DNA from: Ruania halotolerans | GTDB taxonomy: Bacteria; Actinomycetota; Actinomycetes; Actinomycetales; Beutenbergiaceae | Direction of reading: 5' to 3' | Assembly: GCF_021049285.1 (NCBI RefSeq) | Contig: NZ_CP088017.1 | Coordinates: forward strand, 2,801,380-2,865,379 | Length of the DNA stretch: 64,000 nucleotides | Notes under the pieces: model-generated | What the model saw: the letters and a program-made list of their open reading frames with translations, nothing else | What the model was told of the DNA's origin: nothing | Databases searched by the model: none | Shown here: piece after piece, positions 63,861-64,000 of the stretch | How the letters are laid out: every line of letters starts with the position of its first letter | How positions within the stretch are numbered: the stretch's first letter is position 1 | Position numbers and translations under genes: made by a program

Positions 63861-64000
63861 CAGGGCACGCTGAGTGCAGTCGGTGGTCTTCTGATGTCGG
63901 CCGGCGCAGACGAAGTAGGGGTGGATGGTGCCGCTGTCCGAGCGGGCGTGGTTGATCATCAGCCGAGCTTCGCCCTGCCCGCAGGACGCTCCGGGGTCGG
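63861..64000 (-). pseudogene. Fragment of a serine site-specific recombinase (zinc-ribbon domain)
   Basis: Entering from the right edge on the minus strand is a frame with GEARLMINHARSDSGTIHP then YFVCAGRHQKTTDCTQRA, the recombinase zinc-beta-ribbon pattern with YFVCAGRH..TDC. The first Cys pair of the ribbon appears as CGQGE, missing its second Cys. Homology stops after about 63861, although the frame stays open to a stop near 63750 with a Pro/Arg-rich unrelated tail. The full recombinase would continue about 150 residues more, so it is truncated or rearranged here. The N-terminal catalytic part, if present, lies beyond the window. Confidence 0.6.

Overview
The window is GC-rich, gene-dense DNA from a high-GC Gram-positive bacterium (Actinomycetota). 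Genes matching an F420-dependent glucose-6-phosphate dehydrogenase, a mycothiol-linked Rv2466c-type reductase, a 13E12-type HNH protein, an NnaR-type regulator, paired ClpP1/ClpP2 and an LPXTG surface protein point to this phylum. A complete ectABCD set suggests a salt- or drought-tolerant Micrococcales-like organism. That taxonomic placement is inference, since no rRNA gene is present. Most genes are chromosomal housekeeping genes. Only the right-hand end shows traces of a mobile element.

Layout: 1-3205 is a carbohydrate ABC importer without an ATPase gene. 3280-5946 is valS, followed by an MDR oxidoreductase. 6972-8823 (minus) holds a sirohydrochlorin chelatase-like gene and fgd. 8983-10854 is a 13E12/HNH protein with an internal 21-bp repeat, followed by two small membrane-protein genes. 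11737-22463 (minus) is one tightly coupled nitrate-assimilation operon, in transcription order narK, nasA, FAD/BFD electron-transfer protein, nirB, nirD, cysG-like, nnaR. A GlnR-like box lies upstream of narK. 22610-28729 (minus) carries chorismate mutase, a baeRF/Vms1-like protein, clpX, clpP2, clpP1 and tig. tRNA-Gly and tRNA-Pro follow.

29381-32185 (minus) is an LPXTG-anchored Ig-repeat surface protein, followed by rpmF and rpmE2. 33402-34945 is cysK-cysE. 34936-41597 holds an alkyltransferase-like protein, rpiB, an M13 peptidase, a Cys-to-Ser rhodanese-like protein with a Cys-rich upstream ORF, a DUF6636-like protein, an Rv2466c-like reductase, GNAT and cupin. pepN is at 41715-44294. 44320-49075 carries PTS genes (IIA and IIB, with malQ between them, divergent from ptsI). 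Next come a truncated globin, tesB, a DoxX-like protein, murQ-nagZ (muropeptide recycling) and ectABCD. Then follow a thioesterase, ettA, an ssb paralogue and two overlapping dynamin-like GTPase genes. The window ends with tRNA-Arg(TCT), whose 3' end is duplicated in a 70-bp tandem repeat, and a fragment of a serine recombinase.

The clearest functional unit is the nitrate operon. It combines uptake, both reductases, the siroheme synthesis needed by NirB, and a HemD-fold regulator. The ectoine cluster is the second, with a palindrome in front of ectA and a strong hairpin separating ectD from ectABC. I found no CRISPR array, complete insertion sequence or recognisable defence system, and nothing I would claim as a wholly new system. 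The leads best worth following are the tRNA-Arg duplication, the Cys-rich leader ORF, the GlnR/NnaR circuit and the tandem GTPases.
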